64,000 nucleotides of DNA from Herbaspirillum sp. Sphag64 (GTDB lineage Bacteria > Pseudomonadota > Gammaproteobacteria > Burkholderiales > Burkholderiaceae_D): positions 1,066,319-1,130,318 of the forward strand of contig NZ_JACHYE010000001.1 in NCBI RefSeq assembly GCF_014192645.1, read 5' to 3'. The position numbers and the translations under genes are program-made. This document shows, one piece after another, positions 54,978 through 63,905 of the stretch; the stretch's first letter is position 1; each line of letters begins with the position of its first letter. The notes beneath the pieces were generated by a model. The model was given only the letters and a program-made list of their open reading frames with translations, did no database searches and had not been told where the DNA came from.

Positions 54978-56297
54978 ATGGAAAATGACAACGACTTCAG
55001 CAGTTTTGTGGCCTGGTTGCGCTCGGTTGCGCCCTACGTCCATGCCTTTCGCGGCAAGACCTTTGTGGTCGCCTTCCCGGGTGAGCTGGTAGCCGCTGGT
55101 GGCTTGCCGGTGCTGGCCCAGGATTTGTCGCTGCTGCATGCGCTGGGGATCCGCATCGTCGTAGTCCATGGCTCACGACCACAGGTCGAGGAACAGTTGG
55201 CGCTGCGCAACGTTGAAGCGCGCTTCCACAATGGCTGGCGCATCACCGACCCGGCTGCGCTGGAGTGCGCCAAGGAAGCTGCTGGCGAACTGCGTCTGGA
55301 TATCGAGGCGGCATTCAGTCAGGGCTTGCCCAATACGCCGATGGCGCATGCTTCGATTCGTGTCATTTCCGGGAATTTCGTGACGGCAAGGCCGATGGGC
55401 GTCATCGATGGTGCTGATCTGCAACTGACGGGCCTGGTGCGCAAGGTCGCGGCGGACACGATTCATCCGATTCTGAACGCGGGCGCAATTGTGCTGTTGT
55501 CGCCATTGGGCTTCTCCCCCACCGGGGAAGCATTCAATCTGGCGATGGAAGATGTGGCGGTGGCGGCGGCGATGTCGCTGCGGGCAGAAAAGCTGATCTT
55601 CCTCAGCGAAACAGGTTTGATGCAGGACGCTGGCGGGACCGAAATCCGCGAGCTGTCGTCGCATCAGGCCGAAGCGGTGCTGATGGCGAATTTCCTGCCG
55701 ACCGATTCGGCGTTTTATCTGCAGAGTGCAGTCAAGGCGCTCAATGCAGGCGTGTCGCGGGCACATATCGTGCCGTTTGCGACCGATGGCTCGGTGCTGC
55801 TGGAGCTGTTTACCCATGATGGTATCGGCACCATGATCACCTATGAAAACATCGAGAGCCTGCGCGAAGCCACGATTGAAGACGTCGGCGGTATCATCAA
55901 GCTGATTGAGCCGCTGGAAGCCGATGGCACATTGGTCAAGCGCGGCCGGGAACTGATTGAACGCGAAATCCATTATTTCTCGGTCATTGAGCATGACAAC
56001 GTGATCTTTGGCTGTGCTGCGCTCTACCCGTTCCCGAATGAACAAATGGGTGAAATGGCATGCCTCACGGTGAATCCGGAGGTGCAGGCACAGGGCGACG
56101 GCGAGCGGATTCTGAAACACATTGAGGCACGCGCCCGCGAATCGGGACTGAAACGTCTGTTCGTGCTGACAACCCGTACCTCGCACTGGTTCCTGCGACG
56201 CGGCTTTGTGCTGGCGTCAGTGGACGACCTGCCACCTGACCGTCAGCGGATGTACAACTGGCAGCGCAAGTCGCTGGTATTGATCAAGAATTTGTAA
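54978..56297 (+). CDS. argA: N-acetylglutamate synthase
   Basis: Makes N-acetylglutamate from glutamate and acetyl-CoA, the first step of arginine synthesis. The 439-residue protein has an N-terminal amino-acid kinase domain (GKTFVVAFPGELVAAGG, VVVHGSRPQVEEQLALR, FLSETGLMQDAGG), which normally binds arginine for feedback inhibition, and a C-terminal GNAT domain (MACLTVNPEVQAQGDGERIL, FLRRGF). This is the classical ArgA layout. The ATG at 54978 is preferred, with an in-frame ATG three codons earlier, and there is no ribosome site. It is divergent from hrpA. Confidence 0.93.
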   Translation: MENDNDFSSFVAWLRSVAPYVHAFRGKTFVVAFPGELVAAGGLPVLAQDLSLLHALGIRIVVVHGSRPQVEEQLALRNVEARFHNGWRITDPAALECAKEAAGELRLDIEAAFSQGLPNTPMAHASIRVISGNFVTARPMGVIDGADLQLTGLVRKVAADTIHPILNAGAIVLLSPLGFSPTGEAFNLAMEDVAVAAAMSLRAEKLIFLSETGLMQDAGGTEIRELSSHQAEAVLMANFLPTDSAFYLQSAVKALNAGVSRAHIVPFATDGSVLLELFTHDGIGTMITYENIESLREATIEDVGGIIKLIEPLEADGTLVKRGRELIEREIHYFSVIEHDNVIFGCAALYPFPNEQMGEMACLTVNPEVQAQGDGERILKHIEARARESGLKRLFVLTTRTSHWFLRRGFVLASVDDLPPDRQRMYNWQRKSLVLIKNL

Positions 56298-56436
56298 TGA
56301 AGGTTTAGTCATCAAGAAGTCAGGACGTGAGGTTTGCTCAGACGCCAGACTTGCTGACGTGGACAGAAGTGCCATGTTGCAGGCCAGGTAAACGACCGGA
56401 CCTGATGTTCTTCACATAACGCTTTAAGGAATTGAC

Positions 56437-56709
56437 ATGGCACGCATGGTTCACTGTATCAAACTGAATAAGGAAGCCGAAGGACTGGACTTCCCGCCTT
56501 ACCCTGGCGAACTGGGCAAGCGCATCTTTGAAAGCGTTTCCAAGGAAGCATGGGCTGGCTGGCTCAAGCATCAGACCATGCTGGTCAACGAAAATCGGCT
56601 GATGCTGGCCGATGCACGTGCCCGTAAATATCTGGCCGTACAGATGGAAAAGCATTTCTTTGGCGATGGCGCCGATGCCGCACAAGGCTATGTTCCACCG
56701 ACAGAGTAA
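56437..56709 (+). CDS. yggX: Fe(2+)-trafficking / iron-sulfur protection protein YggX
   Basis: A 90-residue cytosolic protein linked to protection of iron-sulfur clusters against oxidants. It matches the family end to end: [29 protein letters not shown], read in part, with the conserved Cys7, then [17 protein letters not shown] and [19 protein letters not shown] lies seven bases before the ATG. It is followed by a good terminator and is monocistronic. Confidence 0.95.
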   Translation: MARMVHCIKLNKEAEGLDFPPYPGELGKRIFESVSKEAWAGWLKHQTMLVNENRLMLADARARKYLAVQMEKHFFGDGADAAQGYVPPTE

Positions 56710-56753
56710 GTCGTATGACAGCAGCTTTGTCGTCACAGGCATGCTGAAACAAC

Positions 56754-56784
56754 AACGCCCGCTGAGTGACCTCGCGGGCGTTTT
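56754..56784 (+). terminator. intrinsic terminator of yggX
   Basis: AACGCCCGC (56754-56762) pairs with GCGGGCGTT (56774-56782), followed by T residues. It may also stop leftward transcription from rpiA. Confidence 0.85.
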
Positions 56785-56809
56785 GCTTTGTGGTTCGACT
56801 GTGGAGGGA

Positions 56810-57481
56810 TCAGAAGCTCAACTTCTTGACGCCATCGGGCGTGCCCAGCAAACAGACATCAGCCCCTTGGCGGGCGAACAGACCGACGGTGACAACCCCG
56901 ACGATGTTGTTGATCGTTGCTTCCAGCTCGGCTGGTGCGGTGATGGACAGGCCAATTGCATCCAGTATGTGGCAACCATTATCGGTCACCAGTGGCTTGC
57001 CGTCCTTCAGGCGCAGGCGCGCTTCGCAACCCAATGCGGCCAGCTTGCGGGCAACTACGCCGGTGGACATCGGGATCACTTCGACTGGCAGCGGGAACTT
57101 GCCCAGCACATCGACCAGCTTGGAACCGTCGGCGATACAGACGAACTTCTGTGCCACCGAGGCAACAATTTTTTCACGCGTCAAGGCCGCACCACCGCCC
57201 TTGATCATGGCACCGGCACCGTTGATTTCATCCGCGCCATCGATATAGACCGGCATGCTCTTAACCTCATTGAGGTCAAACACGGGGATACCATGACCAC
57301 GCAGGCGTTCTGCCGTTGCTTCTGACGAAGCGACGGTACCTTTGATGCGGTGCTTGATGGTGGCAAGGGCATCGATGAAGAAATTGGCCGTCGAGCCGGT
57401 GCCCACACCGATGATTTCACCATCAACCACGTAGTCGATGGCGGCCAGGGCTACCGCTTTTTTGAGTTCGTCTTGTGTCAT
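56810..57481 (-). CDS. rpiA: ribose-5-phosphate isomerase A
   Basis: Interconverts ribose 5-phosphate and ribulose 5-phosphate in the pentose phosphate pathway. The 223-residue protein has [19 protein letters not shown] near the N-terminus, the catalytic region [26 protein letters not shown] (read in part, with Asp and Lys) and [21 protein letters not shown]. Length and order match E. coli RpiA. Confidence 0.96.
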   Translation of the reverse strand: MTQDELKKAVALAAIDYVVDGEIIGVGTGSTANFFIDALATIKHRIKGTVASSEATAERLRGHGIPVFDLNEVKSMPVYIDGADEINGAGAMIKGGGAALTREKIVASVAQKFVCIADGSKLVDVLGKFPLPVEVIPMSTGVVARKLAALGCEARLRLKDGKPLVTDNGCHILDAIGLSITAPAELEATINNIVGVVTVGLFARQGADVCLLGTPDGVKKLSF

Positions 57482-57580
57482 GACAAATAAGAAAGAAAAT
57501 TAAAAAGAAAGAGGAAACCAGATCGCCGATGATGCAGAATTCTTGTCCCCGGCCCGTACCTTCATCTGGCGCCATGCTGC

Positions 57581-59344
57581 TCAGTGCGACTCCTCTGGAG
57601 GTTCGTCCAATGTCGTAATCAGCGCAATCTGCAGACGCGCATGCAATTTGACAAACTTACTCCACAGCAACCACAACAAGCCCGCCGCACTTAGCAACAC
57701 CAGCAGCAACAGGTTGGTTGGCGGCAAGATGTTGGCACTCAACGCAAAAATCAGCAGCATGATGCAGGCAATCGAAGTGACCGGAATCACTTCCGAAATA
57801 ATACGCCGCACCGCGGAGGTATAGGAACCTGCCAGTTCTGGCTTGACGCCGACCTGGGCCAATATCAGGGCCAGTGCCTGCAACTTGCGATAGGTGGCGA
57901 TCAGGAACGGCAGCGATAATACCAGAGCTACGCCCCAGATCACTGCATTATGTACGGCTGAATCATCGATCCAGCGCGTGAGCCAGTGACTGATACCAGT
58001 CACAAAAAAGGTCGCCGCACTGAAAATGGCCACCACCAGTGCCAGATTGACCATCACCTGCAACAGGATGCGGCGAATGGCGCGGTTAACTTCGGCCCGG
58101 TAGCCGCTGAGCTGAAGACTGCTCAGCCATTGTGAATACAGGCCAAGAATGCTGCCCACCTTGCTTGGTACCAGTGCCTCTGCGCGCGCAGATAAGGGAT
58201 CGGCAGCGCGAATCAGATAGGGGGTGAGCAAGGCCGTGATGGCAGATACCGCCACGACAATCGGATACAGGAAATCGCTGGTAACCTTGAGGCTCATGCC
58301 AAGGCCCGCGATGATGAAGGAGAACTCACCGATCTGCGCCAGTCCCATGCCAACCCGCATTGGTGTGCGACCACGATGCCCCGCCAGAAACGTGCCGATA
58401 CTGCAACTGAACAATTTGCCAAACACCACCGCGCCAGTAATGAGCAAGATCGGTAACCAGTACTGACGCAATACCGCGGGATCAAACAACAAGCCGATAG
58501 CGACAAAGAAAATGGCACTGAACATGTCGCGCACCGGTTCGATGAGGCGTTCGATACGATGAATCTGACGCGACTCTGCCATGATCGCGCCGACCAGAAA
58601 CGCTCCGAGTGCCACGCTGTATTGCAGCTTGATGACCAGCAGACAGAAGCCGAACAGAATCCCGAGTACCGCCACCAGCAACATTTCGTTGCTCTTGAAG
58701 CGCGCGACATAGGCCAGAATACGCGGCACAATCAGGATCCCGACGACCAGTGCCACGGTCATGAACAATAGCAACTTGCCAACGGTAGTGACCACTTCCG
58801 TCGAGTCGACGGCGCCGCTGGTGGCGATACCGGAAAGTAGCGCGATCATGCCGATAGCAAGGATATCTTCAACAATCAGGATGCCGAAAATGATCTGCGC
58901 AAAGGTTTCATGCTTCATGCCAAGCTCATTGAGCGCCTTGACAATGATCGTGGTCGACGACACTGCCAGCATGGCACCGAGAAACACGGCATCCATGGTC
59001 TTCCAGCCGAAATACAGTCCCAGCTGATAACCCGCCCACAACATCAATGCAATTTCGACAATCGCGACGACGACCGCTGTGGTACCCACCTTGACGAGCT
59101 TTTTGAGGCTGAATTCCAAACCCAGTGAAAACAGCAGAAAAATGACACCGAGCTCGGAGAGGATGTGGACCGTCTGCTCATCGACGATCATGCTAAAAGG
59201 AGGGGTATGGGGGCCAATAATGGCACCGGCGACAATATATCCCAGTACCACTGGCTGCCGGAAACGATAAAAAATAATCGTGACAATGCCGGCAACCAGC
59301 ATGATGACTGCAAGATCCTGAATAAATAACTCTACTGCATGCAT
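57581..59344 (-). CDS. monovalent cation/proton antiporter, CPA2 (KefB-like)
   Basis: A 587-residue inner-membrane antiporter with about 12 to 14 hydrophobic segments. GIIFLLFSLGLEFSLKKL and the LAVSSTTIIVKALNELGM segment are typical of CPA2 members. LAQIGEFSFIIAGLG carries the conserved acidic residue. The C-terminus has further membrane helices instead of the soluble TrkA-N/RCK domain found in KefB and KefC, so gating by glutathione adducts through that domain is not expected. The ion (K or Na) is not clear. It lies about 100 bases from rpiA on the same strand. Confidence 0.9.
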   Translation of the reverse strand: MHAVELFIQDLAVIMLVAGIVTIIFYRFRQPVVLGYIVAGAIIGPHTPPFSMIVDEQTVHILSELGVIFLLFSLGLEFSLKKLVKVGTTAVVVAIVEIALMLWAGYQLGLYFGWKTMDAVFLGAMLAVSSTTIIVKALNELGMKHETFAQIIFGILIVEDILAIGMIALLSGIATSGAVDSTEVVTTVGKLLLFMTVALVVGILIVPRILAYVARFKSNEMLLVAVLGILFGFCLLVIKLQYSVALGAFLVGAIMAESRQIHRIERLIEPVRDMFSAIFFVAIGLLFDPAVLRQYWLPILLITGAVVFGKLFSCSIGTFLAGHRGRTPMRVGMGLAQIGEFSFIIAGLGMSLKVTSDFLYPIVVAVSAITALLTPYLIRAADPLSARAEALVPSKVGSILGLYSQWLSSLQLSGYRAEVNRAIRRILLQVMVNLALVVAIFSAATFFVTGISHWLTRWIDDSAVHNAVIWGVALVLSLPFLIATYRKLQALALILAQVGVKPELAGSYTSAVRRIISEVIPVTSIACIMLLIFALSANILPPTNLLLLVLLSAAGLLWLLWSKFVKLHARLQIALITTLDEPPEESH

Positions 59345-59456
59345 AAGACGCGTTCCTTGAAAAATCTGGTGTACTCAGCGTGGCGATCCACCTGAGCATA
59401 TCCGCAAGGCGATTAGAGTTATTGCAATTGCTAAAGTTGCGTATCGACGTTGATTG

Positions 59457-59966
59457 TTAGTCCGGCACACGGACCTGAATTTCAGCGGCCTTTTCGTCGA
59501 AGGCGATGCGCGTGGCAAATTTGGCGCGCTTCATCGGAAAGCGCGACTGAAAATGCCGTACGTTGCCGGAGCCGGAAATGACTCTGCGTACGAACTGGTA
59601 ATAGGCGTCCATGTCGATCACGTGAACCGCGAGAAAATAATCATATTCACCAGAGACAAAATAACACTGCATGACCTCCGCTTCCTTGGCCATACGCTTT
59701 TCAAATTCCTGCATGTGCTCGTCGGACTGGTTGTTGAGTGAAATCTCAAGAAAAGCCAGCATACCGTAACCCAACGCGAACGGATCAACCATGGCAACTT
59801 CGGCATGGATGACACCAGCTTCGCGCAACTCGCGAATTCGGCGCAGACAGGTGGGCTGGGAAATGTGCAATTTCTCGGCAAGGATACGGGTCGGTATCTG
59901 ATTATCCTTTTGCAGCAAGTTCAACAACTTGCGATCAACCTTATCGAGCGTATGGTATTTGGGCAT
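59457..59966 (-). CDS. Lrp/AsnC family transcriptional regulator
   Basis: A 169-residue regulator with an N-terminal helix-turn-helix (LDKVDRKLLNLLQKDNQIPT, then ISQPTCLRRIRELREAGVI) and a C-terminal RAM ligand domain (FFVSGEYDY-like segment read here as CYFVSGEYDYFLAVHVID). Members sense amino acids such as leucine or alanine. It is divergent from the branched-chain amino-acid binding protein over about 300 bases and may control that gene, and perhaps dadA elsewhere in the window. Confidence 0.92.
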   Translation of the reverse strand: MPKYHTLDKVDRKLLNLLQKDNQIPTRILAEKLHISQPTCLRRIRELREAGVIHAEVAMVDPFALGYGMLAFLEISLNNQSDEHMQEFEKRMAKEAEVMQCYFVSGEYDYFLAVHVIDMDAYYQFVRRVISGSGNVRHFQSRFPMKRAKFATRIAFDEKAAEIQVRVPD

Positions 59967-60273
59967 AAAACTGAAGTTCTGTTTTTTGATGAGAAGTAGT
60001 CAAAAAGTCTTTGCAAGCTGTTTTCAATGTTGTAACGTCTGCACTGTTCAATTATGTCGTTAGCATACTAGCGTTTGCATTTGCTTTTCCCTGCTTGACA
60101 TCGCTGAACTTACAAACACTGCACTGCGAAGAATATAAAAAATAATCGGGGATATCTGCAGCAACCAGCGCTGGATACGATCCACCATTCCTTGCATTGT
60201 CGGCTCTTCCTTGCCTAGACCAGCTCAGGCTAACGGAACGAGCGATAACTATCTCAATTTACAGAGGGAATCC
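59967..60273. promoter_or_regulatory. 307-base divergent regulatory region between Lrp gene and binding-protein gene
   Basis: AT-rich, no gene. A possible rightward promoter is TTACAA (60110-60115) and TATAAA (60134-60139) with an 18-base spacer. A perfect TTGACA at 60095-60100 has no well-placed -10. Sites for the adjacent Lrp-type regulator are likely here but could not be pinpointed. Confidence 0.45.
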
Positions 60274-61416
60274 ATGAAACTCAAGAGTGTAATTATTCCA
60301 CTGGCATGTGCCATCGCGTTCGGTTTTTCCACTACTGCCAATGCACAGGAAATCGTCAGGATCGCCCATGTTGGCCCGCTCTCCGGCCCCAATGCGCATA
60401 TGGGAAAGGATAATGAAAACGGCGCCCGGATGGCGATCGATGAGCTCAACGCCAAAGGCGTGAGCATCGGCGGTAAAAAAATCCAGTTCGAGCTGATGGC
60501 AGAGGATGATGGCTCCGATCCCAAGCAGGCTACGGCGGTTGCCACCAAACTGGTGGACGCAAAAGTTGCTGCGGTGATCGGCCATCTCAATTCCGGCACC
60601 ACCATACCGGCGTCAAAAATCTATTCCGATGCAGGTATCCCGCAGATTTCGCCATCAGCTACCAATCCAAAATACACGCAACAAGGCTACAAGACGACCT
60701 TCCGGGTGGTGGCCAATGATGCGCAGCTTGGTGCGGTGCTCGGTAAATATGCTGTAACGACACTCAATGCGCATAATATCGCCGTCATTGACGACCGCAC
60801 TGCCTATGGTCAGGGCGTCGCCGAGGAGTTTGCACGTGGCGCACAAAGCACTGGTGGCAAAATCGTAGGCAAGCAATTTACCAATGACAAGGCAACTGAT
60901 TTCAATGCGATCCTGACGTCGATCAAAGCAAAGCGTCCGGATGTGATTTTCTTCGGTGGGATGGATGCCGTCGGTGGTCCGATGCTGCGACAAATGAAGC
61001 AGTTGGCAATCAATGCCAAGTTCATGGGGGGCGATGGTATCTGTACCGGATCACTGAGCGGCCTTGCGGGCGATGGTCTAATTGATAATCAGGTGGTCTG
61101 TGCCGAGGCAGGTGGCGTAGACGAAGCAGGCAAGAAAGGGATGGAAACTTTCCGCGCCGCCTATAAGAAGAAGTTCGGCATCGATGTCGTCTATAACGCT
61201 GCCTATGCCTATGATGCAACCATGACGATCGTCGCCGCCATGAAAAAAGCCAACTCTGTTGATCCCGTAAAGTTCCTGCCGGAGCTGGCAAAGATCAGTT
61301 ACAAGGGGGTGACCGGTACCATTGCCTTCGACGAGAAGGGGGATATCAAACACGGCACGCTCACCCTGTACACCTATAAAAACGGGCAACGCACTATGTT
61401 GGGCGTGGTCAAATAA
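60274..61416 (+). CDS. branched-chain amino-acid ABC transporter substrate-binding protein (LivJ-like)
   Basis: A 380-residue periplasmic binding protein. The signal peptide (KSVIIPLACAIAFGFSTTANA) is cut before QEIVRIAHVGPLSGPNAHMG. The type I periplasmic fold shows KQATAVATKLVDAKVAAVIGHLNSG and YDATMTIVAAM. The ATG at 60274 with AGAGGGA upstream replaces the frame from 60211. Permease and ATPase genes are not adjacent, so it is an orphan receptor feeding a transporter encoded elsewhere. Ligands are probably Leu/Ile/Val or related amino acids. Confidence 0.92.
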   Translation: MKLKSVIIPLACAIAFGFSTTANAQEIVRIAHVGPLSGPNAHMGKDNENGARMAIDELNAKGVSIGGKKIQFELMAEDDGSDPKQATAVATKLVDAKVAAVIGHLNSGTTIPASKIYSDAGIPQISPSATNPKYTQQGYKTTFRVVANDAQLGAVLGKYAVTTLNAHNIAVIDDRTAYGQGVAEEFARGAQSTGGKIVGKQFTNDKATDFNAILTSIKAKRPDVIFFGGMDAVGGPMLRQMKQLAINAKFMGGDGICTGSLSGLAGDGLIDNQVVCAEAGGVDEAGKKGMETFRAAYKKKFGIDVVYNAAYAYDATMTIVAAMKKANSVDPVKFLPELAKISYKGVTGTIAFDEKGDIKHGTLTLYTYKNGQRTMLGVVK

Positions 61417-61431
61417 GACCTTGACCAACAA

Positions 61432-61457
61432 AAAAAGCGCTCCCCGGAGCGCTTTTT
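61432..61457. terminator. bidirectional intrinsic terminator
   Basis: AAAAAGCGCTCC (61432-61443) and GGAGCGCTTTTT (61446-61457) form a perfect 12-base stem with a two-base gap. It serves the binding-protein gene and the convergent cytochrome gene. Confidence 0.92.
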
Positions 61458-61473
61458 CATACCTGGTCGCTGA

Positions 61474-61785
61474 TTACTTCTGGCTCAGTACCCACTTCAC
61501 CAACTGGCGAGCCTCCGCTTCGGTGACCTGCGAATTGGCTGGCATTGGAATGGCACCCCATACACCGCCGCCGCCCTTCAGTACTTTTTGGGTCAGCTTG
61601 TCTTCGGCATCTTTTTGACCAGCGTATTTCTTGGCAACATCTTTGTAAGCCGGTCCGACAATCTTGTTATCGATGCCATGACAGGCCATGCAGTTTTTAG
61701 CCTTGGCAAGATCAGCCTGCGCAAATGCCTGACCACAAATGCCCATTGCCGCCAGGGCCGAGGCAAGGATAAATAAGCGTTTCAT
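61474..61785 (-). CDS. cytochrome c, class I (c551/c552-like)
   Basis: A 103-residue periplasmic monoheme electron carrier. The signal peptide ends ICGQAFAQA. The heme motif is CMACH, preceded by KAKN. The KIVGPAYKDVAKKYAGQ segment is typical of c551, and the axial Met is in AIPMPANSQVTEAEA. GGAGGG ten bases before the ATG confirms the start. It donates electrons to terminal oxidases or peroxidases. The partner is not in the window. Confidence 0.94.
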   Translation of the reverse strand: MKRLFILASALAAMGICGQAFAQADLAKAKNCMACHGIDNKIVGPAYKDVAKKYAGQKDAEDKLTQKVLKGGGGVWGAIPMPANSQVTEAEARQLVKWVLSQK

Positions 61786-61960
61786 GTGTACCCTCCGAGA
61801 AGTTGAAAAGCCATTTCAGCCCCATCCGGCAGGTTTTCTGCCGCTTCAACGGACAGGTCGTTCGGTAATGAGAACTAGCGAAATGAGCGTGTCGTATTCT
61901 ACAACTCTTTCCATTCCGTTCTCTATGGGTTGCGTGATATAGACACCATGACTGCGACGT

Positions 61961-61982
61961 TACAAGCAGCACGGTGCTTGTA
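61961..61982. promoter_or_regulatory. palindrome upstream of the second LysR gene
   Basis: TACAAGCA-N6-TGCTTGTA has perfect eight-base arms, 51 bases before the LysR-family start. The size and position suit an autoregulatory operator. Confidence 0.5.
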
Positions 61983-62033
61983 CAATGTGCGCAGTCAACT
62001 CACTGGTTTCCCCTCAATGAATTGTTGCAGCCT

Positions 62034-62942
62034 ATGAACCCGGAATCCCGTCTTGAATTGCGTCAGCTGCGTTATTTCGTCGCCGTTGCCGAGGAGCGGC
62101 ACTTCGGCCGTGCGGCGCAGTTGCTACACATGACCCAGCCGCCGCTATCACAGACCATTCAAGCGCTTGAAGACATGCTGGACACACCGTTGTTTGTCCG
62201 TACCAAGCGCAGTGTTGCCTTGACACCTGCCGGACAGGCCCTGTTGCCGGAGGCGAAGCGCCTGCTGCAACAGGCGGCAAGCCTGCCAGATCTGGCCCGA
62301 CGCGCTGCCACTGGTGCTTCAGGTCTGCTTTCGCTGTCATTCATTTCGACTGCTGATTACAGCATCCTGCCGCCTTTGCTGCAGCGCTTCCGGGCACGCT
62401 ATCCGCAGGTACAGATTGATCTGCGGGAAGCGACCACCGACGTCCAGCTGGAAGATCTGATGCAGGGCAAGATCGATGCTGGCCTGCTGCTGCCACCGCT
62501 CAGTGACAAGGCCAGCGCAGTACTTGACTACCTGCCGGTCTTGTCTGAACCCTTGGTAGCAGCGTTGCCTGCGGGCTTTATCCGCAGCAAACGAGCTATC
62601 ACGCTCAAAACGGTGAGAGAGTTGCCGCTGATTATTTTTCCCCGGCGTATTGCACCGGCCTTTCATGACACGATCCTGAGCTGCTTTCGCGACGCAGGCG
62701 TGACCCCGCATATCGGACAGGAGGCAATCCAGATGCAAACCATCGTCGGTCTGGTGTCCGCTGGCATGGGTATGGCACTTGTGCCACAATCCGTCTCGAA
62801 CCTGCAACGCCCGGGTGTCGACTATCGGGCACTCAGCGGCAAGATACCGTTGATCGAGACTGGACTGGCCTGGCGTCGTGACAATCCATCGGCGGTATTG
62901 CGAGCGTTCCTTGACATGACGGTACTGCAACCTGCGACATGA
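62034..62942 (+). CDS. LysR-family transcriptional regulator
   Basis: A 302-residue regulator with the helix-turn-helix at about residues 8-66 (LRQLRYFVAVAEERHFGRAA, then QPPLSQTIQALEDMLDTPLF) and a substrate-binding domain (STADYSILPPLLQRFRARYP, GLVSAGMGMALVPQSV). It belongs to the BenM/CatM-like side of the family. The ATG at 62034 is preferred to the frame from 61974, although it lacks a ribosome site. No obvious target gene is divergent from it apart from the cytochrome gene, 248 bases away. Confidence 0.9.
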   Translation: MNPESRLELRQLRYFVAVAEERHFGRAAQLLHMTQPPLSQTIQALEDMLDTPLFVRTKRSVALTPAGQALLPEAKRLLQQAASLPDLARRAATGASGLLSLSFISTADYSILPPLLQRFRARYPQVQIDLREATTDVQLEDLMQGKIDAGLLLPPLSDKASAVLDYLPVLSEPLVAALPAGFIRSKRAITLKTVRELPLIIFPRRIAPAFHDTILSCFRDAGVTPHIGQEAIQMQTIVGLVSAGMGMALVPQSVSNLQRPGVDYRALSGKIPLIETGLAWRRDNPSAVLRAFLDMTVLQPAT

Positions 62943-62983
62943 TGCGCTGATTGCATGCCCGGGCAATGACCGGTGTAGTAATG

Positions 62984-63006
62984 ACACTGATTACACTGAT
63001 TACACT
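62984..63006. repeat. short tandem repeat before lgt
   Basis: ACACTGATT occurs twice head to tail (62984-62992 and 62993-63001), followed by a partial third unit. It lies in the LysR-lgt gap, about 40 bases before the lgt start. Confidence 0.6.
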
Positions 63007-63046
63007 TGCCTCACCCTAACCAACTTGTTTGTGAAAGACTTGATTC

Positions 63047-63862
63047 ATGCTGATACATCCGATGCCCGACCCGATCGCTTTTCATATCGGCCCTCTCGGA
63101 GTCCACTGGTATGGCTTGATGTACCTGCTGGCGTTCGCGCAATTCCTGGCATTGGGCCGGGTGCGCATCAAGCAGCCGCATATTGCTGCAGTCGGCTGGA
63201 AGAAGGAGGACCTGGACGACATGCTGTTTTATGGGGTGCTTGGCGTGGTGCTTGGCGGACGCCTCGGCGAAGTCCTGTTTTATAACCCGGCTTATTATTT
63301 TGCGAATCCGGCTGACATCATCGCGGTCTGGAAGGGCGGCATGTCTTTCCATGGCGGCTTCCTCGGCGTGATCCTGGCGATGTATCTGTGGGGACGCAAG
63401 CGTGGCATCCATTTGATGGACATCATGGATTTCATCGCACCGATGGTACCGCTCGGTTATGCCGCAGGACGCCTGGGCAACTTTATCAACGCTGAACTGC
63501 CAGGACGCGTCGCTGATCCATCGCTGCCATGGGCCATGATTTGGCCCAACGTGGACAATCTGCCGCGCCATCCCTCTCCGATCTATCAGATGCTGGTTGA
63601 TGGCATTTTGCTGTTCATCATTCTTTGGTTCTTTGCGCGCAAGCCACGTCCACGAATGGCGGTTGCGGCCATGTTCTCGCTGCTTTACGGCTGTGCACGC
63701 TTTTTCACCGAATATTTCCGCACGCCGGACTACAACGTCAGCTTCGGTGGAATCACCATTTCGGCCGGACAGATGTTGTCGGTACCGATGATCGTGCTGG
63801 GGATTGTCTTGCTGATCCTGGCATATCGCCAACAGGATACGAAACCAGCAGCGGGAAAATAG
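63047..63862 (+). CDS. lgt: prolipoprotein diacylglyceryl transferase
   Basis: An inner-membrane enzyme that transfers diacylglycerol from phosphatidylglycerol to the lipobox Cys of prolipoproteins. The 271-residue protein has the conserved [18 protein letters not shown] segment (read here as [19 protein letters not shown], with the essential His) and the signature [15 protein letters not shown] with its Arg, plus about seven membrane helices. It would process the NlpC/P60 and NodT lipoproteins of this window. The ATG at 63047 is used, and one at 63062 is possible. Confidence 0.95.
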   Translation: MLIHPMPDPIAFHIGPLGVHWYGLMYLLAFAQFLALGRVRIKQPHIAAVGWKKEDLDDMLFYGVLGVVLGGRLGEVLFYNPAYYFANPADIIAVWKGGMSFHGGFLGVILAMYLWGRKRGIHLMDIMDFIAPMVPLGYAAGRLGNFINAELPGRVADPSLPWAMIWPNVDNLPRHPSPIYQMLVDGILLFIILWFFARKPRPRMAVAAMFSLLYGCARFFTEYFRTPDYNVSFGGITISAGQMLSVPMIVLGIVLLILAYRQQDTKPAAGK

Positions 63863-63905
63863 TACTGGCAGCGTGATGCCAACAAGAAAAATGCCGCAGT
63901 GATGA

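Noticed and set aside
60095..60100. Perfect TTGACA upstream of the branched-chain amino-acid binding protein gene
   Set aside because: No -10-like hexamer lies 16 to 18 bases downstream. The TTACAA/TATAAA pair nearby is better spaced.
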